NCBI RefSeq assembly: GCF_923079645.1
Contig: NZ_CAKLPY010000008.1
Coordinates: 1 to 64,000 of the forward strand
Length of the DNA stretch: 64,000 bases
Direction: 5' to 3'
Origin: Emticicia aquatica
GTDB lineage: Bacteria; Bacteroidota; Bacteroidia; Cytophagales; Spirosomataceae
Positions within the stretch are counted from its first letter, which is position 1. Every line of letters starts with the position of its first letter. The notes below the pieces were generated by a model. That model was not told the DNA's origin and did no database searches. It saw only the letters and a list, made by a program, of their open reading frames with translations. This document shows, piece by piece, positions 47,586-56,067 of this stretch. The translations under genes and the position numbers were made by a program.

Positions 47586-48992
47586 ATGAAACAGAAACAG
47601 GAGGTAAGCAGAACCGTAAAATTAATAAAGAAATCAAACGATTTGGTTGAAGGTCGTTACAGATTTGATATTTGGGAAACCAGAGTGTTTACCAAAATGC
47701 TTACATTGATAAGAATGGACGATGAAGATTTTAAAGAATATCGAATTTTTTTAAAAGATGTTGTGCATGATTTTGGCTTGTCGCACAAAAATGCTTACAA
47801 GTTGCTAAAAGATGGAGCGAAAGGTTTGACAAAGAAAGAAATCAGAATAATAAGAGACACGCCCGAAGGATTGAAGGAATTTCAAACACACATAGCGGTG
47901 GGTGTAGATAGTTTTGTGAAAGATGGAAACTATTTGGATATATCGTTTCATCCGAAGATGAAGCCTTTTTTATTGCAACTTCAGACGCAATTTTTAATGT
48001 ATGATATTCGGAATGTATTGAGCATCCAAAGTTCATTTTCGGTAAGGATTTATGAATTATTAAAGCAATACGAAACGATTGGTAAAAGGCGGTTTAGTAT
48101 TCAAGACTTAAAAGAAATGCTCGATGTTCAAGATAAATATCCGCTTTATGCGAATTTTAAACAGAGAGTAATATTGAAAGCCCAAGAAGATTTGGAGAAA
48201 AGTACGGATATTAGATTTACGTTTGAGGAAATTAAGTCAGGAAAACAGGTTACAGAATTAGTATTTCATATTATTAGAAATAAAGAAATCTTAGAATTAA
48301 GGCAAAACAATATTTTACCAACAAAAAAAACAAAGGAAGAGCTTATTGTAATTAATGAAATAGAGCAAGAACTATTTAATTTGGTAAAAGATTTTAAAGG
48401 AGCTAATTTGAAAAGTATCCAAAATTGGCTAAAAACCTATCCAGCGGATTACGTAAAATCGAGAATAACTTTGGTTAAAAATCTGCTTCAAGTAGGGCAA
48501 AAAGTTGATAATCCGATGGGATTTATTCAATCTTTAATGATACAACCAAATATTTTTGACCCAATTCAAGAAGAAAAAGAAGCACTAGAGGCCAATAAAC
48601 AGAAAGCCAAACAACAAGAACTTGCCAAACAACAGGAACAGAATAAAGAGCAGCTTCTGCAAGCGTTGAAAGACGAATATGAAGAAAGTAGAATAGCATT
48701 GATGAATACTATTTTTACAAAATATCCAGATTTATCGAAAGAATTTTTGACAGATTTAAGAAATAAACGCAATAAAGAAAATGCCCCCTTTATTGTACAA
48801 TTGGCCTATGACCATTACATCACAGATATTGATGGATTAGCACCAGCAAGCAAAGAAGAAATTATCTATAATCACAGACTTGGCGGCAGCTTTAGTGCAT
48901 TGCTTATTGAGTGGTTTGACGTTAATTTTATGAATGAAATGAATGAAATGAATGAACAGTTTAAAGAAAAAGTACAATCAATAAATTTATAA
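47586..48992 (+). CDS. rep: Plasmid replication initiator, Rep_3/RepB family
   Basis: A 468-aa initiator. Residues 1-240 form the two winged-helix domains of the Rep_3 family: VKKSNDL-like VKLIKKSNDLVEGRYRFDIW at the start, VLSIQSSFSVRIYELLKQYE in the middle, and RRFSIQDLKEMLDVQDKYPLY. The C-terminal half is a charged, largely helical tail (residues 340-380, rich in K, Q and E) ending MNEMNEMNEQ. It should bind the iterons just upstream to open the origin and to regulate itself. It is convergent with the CheB-CheR gene. This gene and its iterons are the main proof that the window belongs to a plasmid-type replicon. Confidence 0.95.
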   Translation: MKQKQEVSRTVKLIKKSNDLVEGRYRFDIWETRVFTKMLTLIRMDDEDFKEYRIFLKDVVHDFGLSHKNAYKLLKDGAKGLTKKEIRIIRDTPEGLKEFQTHIAVGVDSFVKDGNYLDISFHPKMKPFLLQLQTQFLMYDIRNVLSIQSSFSVRIYELLKQYETIGKRRFSIQDLKEMLDVQDKYPLYANFKQRVILKAQEDLEKSTDIRFTFEEIKSGKQVTELVFHIIRNKEILELRQNNILPTKKTKEELIVINEIEQELFNLVKDFKGANLKSIQNWLKTYPADYVKSRITLVKNLLQVGQKVDNPMGFIQSLMIQPNIFDPIQEEKEALEANKQKAKQQELAKQQEQNKEQLLQALKDEYEESRIALMNTIFTKYPDLSKEFLTDLRNKRNKENAPFIVQLAYDHYITDIDGLAPASKEEIIYNHRLGGSFSALLIEWFDVNFMNEMNEMNEQFKEKVQSINL

Positions 48993-49051
48993 AAATGCAC
49001 ATTATTTTCATCGGTTTATTGATTATTTTAAGTCGATTCGTTATAAATAGC

Positions 49052-52000
49052 TTATTTTTTTAAGCATTTTATCATTTTAGAATATAATAGTTTTTCGTCG
49101 ATTGGTTTTGAAATGTAATCATTCATGCCGACGGCCAAACATTTGTCCACGTCAACAGTTGTAACATCAGCAGTGAGAGCAATAATTGGAATGTTAGATT
49201 TTAACTCTTGGCGAATATACGTTGTGGCTTCAAAACCATTCATTTCGGGCATTTGCAAATCCATCAAAATTATATCATACGGTACTTGATTGGCAAGCGA
49301 ATTTGCTACAAGCATATCTACGGCAATTTTTCCATTCTCGGCAATATCAACCACAAAATCCAAGTCGGCTAATATTATTTTTATCAATAATTGATTGAGT
49401 GCCATATCTTCAGCCACCAAAACTTTTATGTTTTGAAGCTCATCTTTTGCAGAAATAGTATTGGTGAGATTCGATTTTTCCTCAATTTGGGTATTTGGTT
49501 GAGTTGTTTCAAAATCCAATACAAAACCGAAAGTCGAGCCTTTTCCCAGTTCACTACTAACGATGATGATGCCACCTTGTAACTCTACTAATTGTTTCAC
49601 GATGGCAAGCCCTAAGCCAGTTCCGCCATAAGAGCTGCTAGTTTCTTTGTGAGCTTGTTCAAAATTGTTGAAAATATGTTCGAGTTTATTTTTTCTTATG
49701 CCAATGCCAGTATCGGTTAATTTAAACTCGATGCTTACTTTTTTTGTATTTTTACTTAGCATCCGAATACTCATCGTAATTTTTCCTTCTGTTGTAAATT
49801 TCACCGCATTACTTACAAGATTTAAGATTATTTGACGTAAACGCATTTGGTCACCGAGTAATATTTGAGGAATTCGCTCATCATATTCTTTATTAAACTC
49901 TAGGTTTTTTTCATTGATTTTAGCTTCAAATAACTGAATCATGGTATCAATTGAAACGGATAAATTAAACGGCGATTGCTCAAAAGTCATTTTTCCTGCA
50001 TCTACTTTGGCAAGGTCCAGAATATCGTTAATTAAAATAACCAGTGCATCGCCCGATACTTTAATAGCATTTATGTATTCTTTTTGAGTTACATCCAACT
50101 CAGTTTTTAAGACAATATTCGTAAAGCCAATAATGGCATTCATTGGCGTACGGATTTCGTGACTCATGTTTGACAAAAATTGCTGTTTAGCCTTTACTGC
50201 ATCTTCGGCTATTTGGGTTTTTAAATCTGCATTATTTTTGGCTTCTATCAATTCTCTTTTTGTAGCAACCTGAGGCGTAACTTCATCAGCAATAATAACG
50301 ACGCCCGAAATAGTTGCGTCTGATTCGTGGTAAGGTTGGTAAACAAAGTTAAAATAGACATCCTCTATTTTTCCGTTGCGTAGTAAGGATGTTTGCGATT
50401 CATAGCCTTGAAAAGGAACACCAGTTGAATAAACATTATCAATTATATGTGGAAATGGTGTGTTTTTTATTTCGGGTAATATCTGGAGCAATGGTTTTCC
50501 TTCAATTTCTTGTCCTTTTCCCCACATTTCCTTCAAACTATCATTGGCAAGTGTCACCACCATGTCTTTGCCTTGCATGATTGCAAAAGCAAATGGCGAT
50601 TGCATAAGTAGCATATTGTAGCGTTTATTACTATCTTCGATAACTTTTAGGGCTTTTTTCTCGGCTTCTAATTGTATTTCTAAAACCTTTTTTTGTTTTA
50701 CTTCCAATTCGATCGCTAATCGTTTTACTTCCGTAATATCGGCAATTGTTAATACAATCAATTCTTCATTTTGACTTTCTTGAACAATTCGGTGGGCATT
50801 GAGTAACATTGTTTTCTGGCCAATTACAGGAAAAGTTTGTTCCACTTCAAAATCATGAAAACGAATATTTTTTGGAACAATATCTTCGAGCAATTCTCTT
50901 AATGGAGGAATATTCCATAGATTGTTACCTAATTTATACAACGAGATGCCTGTAATGTCATCTTCGTTGGTATTAAACATTTTGCAGAAAGATTTATTAG
51001 CCGATTTAATTCTAATATTTTTGTCAAGAATAAGCACAGGCTCATGTACTGTAGAAATGATGCCTTCGTAGTAAGTATATAATTCTTCAATTTGTTGAAT
51101 TCTTGCATGAAGTTCCTGATTACTGGTTGTAAGCTCCTCGTTGGTTGACTCAATTTCTTCTTTTGATGTTTCAAGCTCTTCGTTTAGGCTCTGTAATTCT
51201 TCATTGCTCGAAATTATTTCTTCATTGGCACTTTGCAATTCTTCATTGGCGGCTTCTTGGTCGTGTGTAATTGAACCCATATCTGCTCTTGCTGCGGCCA
51301 ATTCTTCTTCTAATTTTTTTATTCTTCGGTCTTTGGCAATAGAATTATTCTTTGAACCCGACAATGGATATTCGGGTAATTCCATTTGTTGACCAGTAAA
51401 AACTACAATTAATAATGGTTCTTCGCCTTCAACTTTAAGTGGAGCAACTTCAATATTGACAATTTGTACGGTGTTTTTTTCAACATCACGATTCATTTCG
51501 ATACCTGTTTTCCTAACAATTTGTTTGGTTTTTATGGCATGATGAATGGCATTTCGTAACTCAAAAGTGATTTCGAGATGAGCCATTTTTAGAATATTGA
51601 AGCTAGCTTTACCCGATGAATTTTGGAGATAGGAAGCAGTTAAACCTTTAAACTGCAGAATTTCTAAATCATAATTGATAATCACGCTTGCTGGCACATA
51701 TTGAGAAAGTAGCACCGAATCAAAGGCATTGCCAAGATTACCATTTGCCGAAATTGGTGTTTTTTTCGGAATAATATTCGCTAGAATACTTGAATCAGGC
51801 AAAATTATCTTAGAAATATGGGTTTTAATATCTGGATTCCTGTATAATCCCGAATTTTTTTTGCGGGAATAGAACTTGAATTTTTTATTCAGGACATTGA
51901 AAAGCTGGGCAGAAGTTCCGATTGTTTCCGATTTTCCGAGCATCAAATATCCTTCTTCATTCAATGCATAATGAAAAGTACTTATCGCTTTTTTTTGGGC

Positions 52001-53392
52001 TGACGTATCTAAGTAAATAAGAAAATTACGGCAACTGATAAAATCCATGCGTGAAAAAGGCGGGTCGTTCAAAATATTGTGTTGAGCAAACACACATACA
52101 TCCCGCAGAGATTTGGTAATACGATATTTATCTTTTGATTTTACAAAAAAATGTTGGAGACGTTTTGCCGATACATTTTTAAGTTGATTGATAGAATATT
52201 CGCCATTGCGGGCGATACTTATTGCTTCGGCACTTAGGTCGGAAGCAAAAATCTGAAAAGGAATATTGATAGCTCTATTTTGCTGTATTTCGAGTAGAAT
52301 CATGGCAATTGAATATACTTCTTCGCCAGTTGCACAGGCCGCTACCCAAATTCTGAGTGTGTCGTCTGGCGTTTTACTTTTGAGTAAACGAGGTAAAATT
52401 ATCTTTTTCAACAATAAAAATGCTTCAGTATCTCTAAAAAACTCGGTTACATTTATTAATAAGTCTTGATAAAGAATATCAACTTCATTGTTTATTTGAA
52501 GGAGCAAATCGGCATATTGGTCGATTGATTTTATTTTATGAATCAACATTCGGCGGAGCATTCGCCGCTTGATTGTATTCATTTTGTAATGGCTAAAATC
52601 AACGTTTTTTCTCTTGTGTAGCAGGTCAAGAATTATTTTTAAATCAGGGTTATTGTTATCAATGGCATCTTCTGGAGTTGGTTTTATGGAATGTCGTTTG
52701 ATTAATGGATGTTTGCTCATCCATGTCAATTCAATTCCAATCTCTTTTGGTGATAAAACAAAGTCAACAACTCCTTCTGCAATGGCAGAATGGGGCATAC
52801 TTGTAAATTTAGCAGAATCATCCTGAGCGAAGGTTATTCCACCTGCCTGTTTAATCTCTTTTAGCCCACGAGTACCATCGCTTGCACTACCCGAAAGCAC
52901 AATACCGATAACATTTTCTTTATGGGTTTCAGCTAATGAAGAAAATAATATATCAATCGAAATAGGGGAGCCTCCTTTGGTTCGTGGCGTTAGCTTAATA
53001 TGCCCGTCAATTACTTCAACCCCTTTATTGTATGGAATCACATAGACATTGTCGGGCTGCATTTTTTCCATATTATCAATGTCTTGTACTTTCATAGCTG
53101 TTACTTTCGATAAAAGTGGCGTTAGCATACTTTTATGGTCTGGACTGAGATGTTGAACAAAAATATAAGCCATGCCAGTGTTAGGCGAGAGGTTTTGCAG
53201 GAGCTGGGTGATTGCGTCCAAACCGCCTGCGGAAGCTCCAATTGCGACCACCGTAAACGGATTGTTTATTTCATTATCTAAAATAGGCGTTTCTTCCTTG
53301 ATTATTTCAATGCTTGGTTCGGGTTCTGATTTTGCATTTTTGATAATAAGTTTTTTTTGTGTAGAAAGAGTTTTTTTAGAAGTCGTTTTCAT
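49052..53392 (-). CDS. CheB-CheR-PAS-histidine kinase-receiver fusion
   Basis: A 1446-aa cytosolic signalling protein. Domains in order: CheB methylesterase (about 45-225; Ser in GASAGG, His in QHLSPDH, Asp in GSASDGTRG), CheR methyltransferase (about 255-500; SAM loop VAACATGEEVYS, SCRNFLIYLD), a long coiled coil (NEELQSANEEIISSNEEL), two PAS domains (about 790-1030), HisKA with FLSNMSHEIRTPMN, HATPase with GGTGLGLAIVKQLVE, and a receiver with DIILMDLQMPEMNG. Catalytic CheB and CheR residues look intact. No chemoreceptor or CheA is nearby, so its substrate is unlikely to be a classic chemotaxis receptor. Kinase and receiver closely match the hybrid kinase at 2215-4470, suggesting the same stress pathway. 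Confidence 0.95.
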   Translation of the reverse strand: MKTTSKKTLSTQKKLIIKNAKSEPEPSIEIIKEETPILDNEINNPFTVVAIGASAGGLDAITQLLQNLSPNTGMAYIFVQHLSPDHKSMLTPLLSKVTAMKVQDIDNMEKMQPDNVYVIPYNKGVEVIDGHIKLTPRTKGGSPISIDILFSSLAETHKENVIGIVLSGSASDGTRGLKEIKQAGGITFAQDDSAKFTSMPHSAIAEGVVDFVLSPKEIGIELTWMSKHPLIKRHSIKPTPEDAIDNNNPDLKIILDLLHKRKNVDFSHYKMNTIKRRMLRRMLIHKIKSIDQYADLLLQINNEVDILYQDLLINVTEFFRDTEAFLLLKKIILPRLLKSKTPDDTLRIWVAACATGEEVYSIAMILLEIQQNRAINIPFQIFASDLSAEAISIARNGEYSINQLKNVSAKRLQHFFVKSKDKYRITKSLRDVCVFAQHNILNDPPFSRMDFISCRNFLIYLDTSAQKKAISTFHYALNEEGYLMLGKSETIGTSAQLFNVLNKKFKFYSRKKNSGLYRNPDIKTHISKIILPDSSILANIIPKKTPISANGNLGNAFDSVLLSQYVPASVIINYDLEILQFKGLTASYLQNSSGKASFNILKMAHLEITFELRNAIHHAIKTKQIVRKTGIEMNRDVEKNTVQIVNIEVAPLKVEGEEPLLIVVFTGQQMELPEYPLSGSKNNSIAKDRRIKKLEEELAAARADMGSITHDQEAANEELQSANEEIISSNEELQSLNEELETSKEEIESTNEELTTSNQELHARIQQIEELYTYYEGIISTVHEPVLILDKNIRIKSANKSFCKMFNTNEDDITGISLYKLGNNLWNIPPLRELLEDIVPKNIRFHDFEVEQTFPVIGQKTMLLNAHRIVQESQNEELIVLTIADITEVKRLAIELEVKQKKVLEIQLEAEKKALKVIEDSNKRYNMLLMQSPFAFAIMQGKDMVVTLANDSLKEMWGKGQEIEGKPLLQILPEIKNTPFPHIIDNVYSTGVPFQGYESQTSLLRNGKIEDVYFNFVYQPYHESDATISGVVIIADEVTPQVATKRELIEAKNNADLKTQIAEDAVKAKQQFLSNMSHEIRTPMNAIIGFTNIVLKTELDVTQKEYINAIKVSGDALVILINDILDLAKVDAGKMTFEQSPFNLSVSIDTMIQLFEAKINEKNLEFNKEYDERIPQILLGDQMRLRQIILNLVSNAVKFTTEGKITMSIRMLSKNTKKVSIEFKLTDTGIGIRKNKLEHIFNNFEQAHKETSSSYGGTGLGLAIVKQLVELQGGIIIVSSELGKGSTFGFVLDFETTQPNTQIEEKSNLTNTISAKDELQNIKVLVAEDMALNQLLIKIILADLDFVVDIAENGKIAVDMLVANSLANQVPYDIILMDLQMPEMNGFEATTYIRQELKSNIPIIALTADVTTVDVDKCLAVGMNDYISKPIDEKLLYSKMIKCLKK

Positions 53393-53617
53393 GTGTACCT
53401 GCGGTTATAAGCGAAGGTAACGTTAAATACTTGTCTATTTGGGTTTTTGGATTAAAGTTTAGAATTAAATCCAAATAATGAAGATAATATTAAAATAAAT
53501 CGCCAAAATGCTAATAATGAATGATTTACAAAAATTTTATGCACAAAATAAATATAAAGTTTAATTGCACTTTTTGATTGAACTATGTTATTTCAATACT
53601 AAAAGAAAACGTACAAT

Positions 53618-53683
53618 GTGTGAATGTTGTAAGTCTTTTATGAAATTTTGTAACACTTAGGCTAGCCATGTAAATTACCTTTG
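53618..53683 (+). promoter_or_regulatory. Stress-regulon composite promoter, copy a
   Basis: GTGTGAATGTTGTAAG (53618-53633), 9 bp, AAATTTTGTAACA (53643-53655), 21 bp, then ACCTTTG (53677-53683, part of TACCTTTG, a TAnnTTTG -7 box). The two TTGTAA cores are 21 bp apart. It lies 50 nt upstream of the ATG at 53734. No -33 TTTG is present at the normal place; the second half-site occupies it. Confidence 0.8.
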
Positions 53684-53733
53684 AAGACTATTTTATAGCG
53701 AAAATTTTTGGTAATAAACAAAATCATCAAAAT

Positions 53734-54021
53734 ATGAAAAATACTTTTTTCTTAATCAGTATGATAGGTATCGTGCTAATGTTCAATGCTTGCACACCTT
53801 ATGTTAGTACGCGTCCACCAGATGTTGTTACTACTCGCCCGATGAGTCCGAGCAATTCTCATGTTTGGGTTGAAGGAAATTGGGTCTATAATCGTGGAAC
53901 TCACTCTTATACAAGAAATAATGGCTATTGGTCAAAACCCAATCGTGGACGTTCGTATAAAGAAGGACAATGGAGAACAACTCGACGTGGAAATCATTGG
54001 GTTCAAGGCCGATGGAGATAA
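53734..54021 (+). CDS. YXWGXW-repeat-like lipoprotein
   Basis: A 95-aa protein with a lipoprotein signal (IGIVLMFNAC, Cys about residue 20). The mature part is short and rich in W, R and N with repeated blocks such as HVWVEGNWVYN, NNGYWSKP, KEGQWRTT and HWVQGRWR, in the style of YXWGXW-repeat proteins found in the envelope of many bacteria. It is preceded by composite promoter a and followed by a hairpin, so it is a single-gene member of the stress regulon. The molecular role is unknown. Confidence 0.85.
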   Translation: MKNTFFLISMIGIVLMFNACTPYVSTRPPDVVTTRPMSPSNSHVWVEGNWVYNRGTHSYTRNNGYWSKPNRGRSYKEGQWRTTRRGNHWVQGRWR

Positions 54022-54031
54022 AATTTTGTGG

Positions 54032-54053
54032 TAACGTTTATTTATAAACGTTA
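54032..54053 (+). terminator. Hairpin after the YXWGXW gene
   Basis: A 10-bp perfect inverted repeat (TAACGTTTAT paired with ATAAACGTTA, TT loop) lies 10 nt after the stop. No strong T run follows, so termination is probable but not certain. Confidence 0.55.
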
Positions 54054-54099
54054 TAAATGTTTAGGAAATTTTTAAATCTACCTAACAATCGGATTATTA

Positions 54100-54134
54100 C
54101 AATATTTCAAGAAATTAAATTTCTTGAAATATTG
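54100..54134 (-). terminator. Perfect 16-bp stem downstream of the cold-shock gene
   Basis: CAATATTTCAAGAAAT and its exact complement flank a 3-nt loop. It lies 11 nt after the cold-shock gene stop (minus strand). It may be its terminator or an mRNA-stabilising structure. Confidence 0.7.
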
Positions 54135-54145
54135 TCTCAAACAAA

Positions 54146-54353
54146 TTACGCTAATTTTACATTTACAGCGTTAAGACCTTTTCTGCCATTTTCGAGATTA
54201 AAAACAACTTTGTCTCCTTCTCTAACATCATCAACAAGGCCTGAAATATGTACAAATACTTCTTCATTACTAGCATCAACCGTTATAAAACCAAACCCTT
54301 TAGAGTTATTGAAAAACTTTACAATTCCTGAATCTATTTTATTAAAAAAACAT
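54146..54353 (-). pseudogene. Cold-shock (Csp) protein gene with broken start frame
   Basis: On the minus strand an open frame encodes a cold-shock domain: IDSGIVKFFNNSKGFGFIT with RNP1 (KGFGFI), then VFVHISGLVDDVREGDKVVF with RNP2 (VFVHI), ending GLNAVNVKLA. The ATG at 54351-54353 is followed by seven T and then reads a stop (TTTTTTTAA); with six T it would continue as MFFNKIDSGIV in frame. No other usual start codon is in frame. Either a 1-nt insertion silenced the gene, the tract is phase-variable, or the sequence has an error; a rare ATA or ATT start is also possible. The domain itself is intact, which argues against old decay. Confidence 0.8.
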
Positions 54354-54615
54354 TAGTGAATTGCAATGTAATTAATTACAAGCAATTTTTTATCAATTAC
54401 GAATTATAAATTGATATGTCGAGTAGGGGAGAAGCGTTATATTTTGAGTATTTTATTGAAATATTTATGATTTTGGCTTTCATTTCGGTAAGCTGCTTAT
54501 CATGAAATAGAATTGAAAAAAAACAAACGCATTTGAAGAAATAATTGAAGTTTTTTCGAAAAAATATATATTGTATAATCATTGGGGTTATCTTTAATGA
54601 ATAAAAAAACAGAAT
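54354..54615. other. Divergent region with nested palindromes
   Basis: An imperfect palindrome (TTGCAATGTAATT mirrored by AATTACAAGCAA, 54361-54385) and an inverted repeat TATCAATT/AATTGATA (about 54392-54416) lie in the leader side of the cold-shock gene, upstream of the AI-2E-family gene. They may act as 5'-UTR structure or operators; no composite promoter of the regulon type is present. Confidence 0.45.
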
Positions 54616-55707
54616 ATGACGATAACAATTACATCAACTATAAAAAAACTACTTTTACTATTTTTAGTAATTGCAGGACTATATTATGCCCGAGTTTTTT
54701 TGATACCATTATGTTTTGGCGGAATTTTAGCGACGCTTTTTTTGCCTTTTTGTAATTGGTTACAACGAAAAAAAACACCCAAATTCTTTGCAGTACTTAT
54801 CTGTTTATTTACAATTATTGTTGTTATTGGTGGCTTACTTTCGCTTTTTGGCTGGAAAATATCAGGTTTAATGAAGGACGTTGAGTTATTGAAACAGCGA
54901 GCCATTGATTCGGGAATACAGTTGCAAACCTTTATTTTTAATCGTTTTGGACTCTCTGCCGAAGAACAATTGAGTATTTTAAAAAAAGAACAACCCTCTT
55001 ATGCTAATATCATGCAAACGATGGTTGGTTCGCTTTCAAACTTATTTGGTAATTTGGTTTTAGTGTATATTTATTTTATTTTTTTGTTGTATTATCGAGG
55101 GCATATTAAACAATTTCTGCTTAAACTTTCGCTCGAAAAAAACAAATCAGAAATGGAAAATATTATCCAAACAACAGCCAAAGTATCTCAGCAATATTTG
55201 TTGGGTTTATTCAAAATGATTGCTTGTTTATGGATTATGTATGGAATTGGTTTTAGCCTTTTAGGCGTAGAAGATGCGTTTTTCTTTGCAATTTTATGTG
55301 GTTTTCTAGAAATAGTGCCGTACATCGGGAATATTGTGGGTACAACTTTGACAGTTTTTGTGGCAGCCCTACACGGCATGGAAATATCAATGCTCGGAGG
55401 AATTGTACTTGTTTATGCCACCGTTCAGACGATTCAAGGCTGGTTACTTGAACCACTTATATTGGGAGCTCAAGTGAAAATCAATCCATTATTTACAATT
55501 ATTGCTTTAGTATTGGGCGACCTCATTTGGGGTATTCCAGGAATCATTTTGGCTATTCCTTTAACCGCCATTTTAAAAATCATTTGTGACCACGTAGAGC
55601 CACTCAAGCCGTATGGTTTTCTGATTGGTGAAATTGAAACTGACCAAATCGAATCGGGTTTTATTAAAAATATCAAACGAGGATTATCAAAAATGCAAAA
55701 AAAATAA
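54616..55707 (+). CDS. AI-2E family transporter (PF01594-type permease)
   Basis: A 363-aa membrane protein with about eight hydrophobic segments: an N-terminal pair (LLLLFLVIAGLYYARVFLIP), a soluble helical part (about 80-150), then further segments with VEDAFFFAILCGFLEIVPYIG, GWLLEPLILGAQVKINPLFT and GDLIWGIPGIILAIPLTAIL, which is the family signature. The family was named for autoinducer-2 export, but members also act as sodium/proton antiporters or have unknown cargo. Bacteroidota often keep one among stress genes, as here. It has no composite promoter of its own. Confidence 0.9.
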   Translation: MTITITSTIKKLLLLFLVIAGLYYARVFLIPLCFGGILATLFLPFCNWLQRKKTPKFFAVLICLFTIIVVIGGLLSLFGWKISGLMKDVELLKQRAIDSGIQLQTFIFNRFGLSAEEQLSILKKEQPSYANIMQTMVGSLSNLFGNLVLVYIYFIFLLYYRGHIKQFLLKLSLEKNKSEMENIIQTTAKVSQQYLLGLFKMIACLWIMYGIGFSLLGVEDAFFFAILCGFLEIVPYIGNIVGTTLTVFVAALHGMEISMLGGIVLVYATVQTIQGWLLEPLILGAQVKINPLFTIIALVLGDLIWGIPGIILAIPLTAILKIICDHVEPLKPYGFLIGEIETDQIESGFIKNIKRGLSKMQKK

Positions 55708-55818
55708 TAGCTACCAAAAGAGAATCTAATGTTATTTTTTATCTAAATATAGCATAGTTTTCTAGAGTAATATTGCTTCAACTAAACAAATCTAAGTATT
55801 TAATAAATGATAATTTTT

Positions 55819-55848
55819 AGCAACGAGAAGAAATTTCTTCTCGTTGCT
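55819..55848. terminator. Perfect 30-bp palindrome
   Basis: Arms of 15 bp (AGCAACGAGAAGAAA and its exact complement) join with no loop, 112 nt after the AI-2E-family gene and 48 nt before composite promoter b. There is no T run after it on the plus strand. It may be a terminator or a protein-binding site. Confidence 0.55.
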
Positions 55849-55895
55849 CCGTTTATGTGCTTTGGGCTATTTTAATAACGCATTGTTTTAAGAAA

Positions 55896-55961
55896 GTGTG
55901 AATGTTGTAAGGATTCTGCTAAATTATGTAACAGATTTAGTCCCAAAAATGCTAACCTTTG
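55896..55961 (+). promoter_or_regulatory. Stress-regulon composite promoter, copy b
   Basis: GTGTGAATGTTGTAAG (55896-55911), 9 bp, AAATTATGTAACA (55921-55933), 21 bp, ACCTTTG (55955-55961). Identical spacing to copy a. It lies 106 nt upstream of the GH130 gene. Confidence 0.8.
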
Positions 55962-56067
55962 ATTCTATAAATTTATTTTTTTAAACCCCATCCAACGTTA
56001 AATATAGCGTAAAAAATCTACGTATTATTTAAGAAATAGTAGTTCAATCAGAACTATAACTAAAGCT

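Noticed and set aside
54057-54356. 99-codon plus-strand frame
   Set aside because: It is antisense to the cold-shock domain, whose RNP1 and RNP2 motifs are unmistakable on the minus strand.
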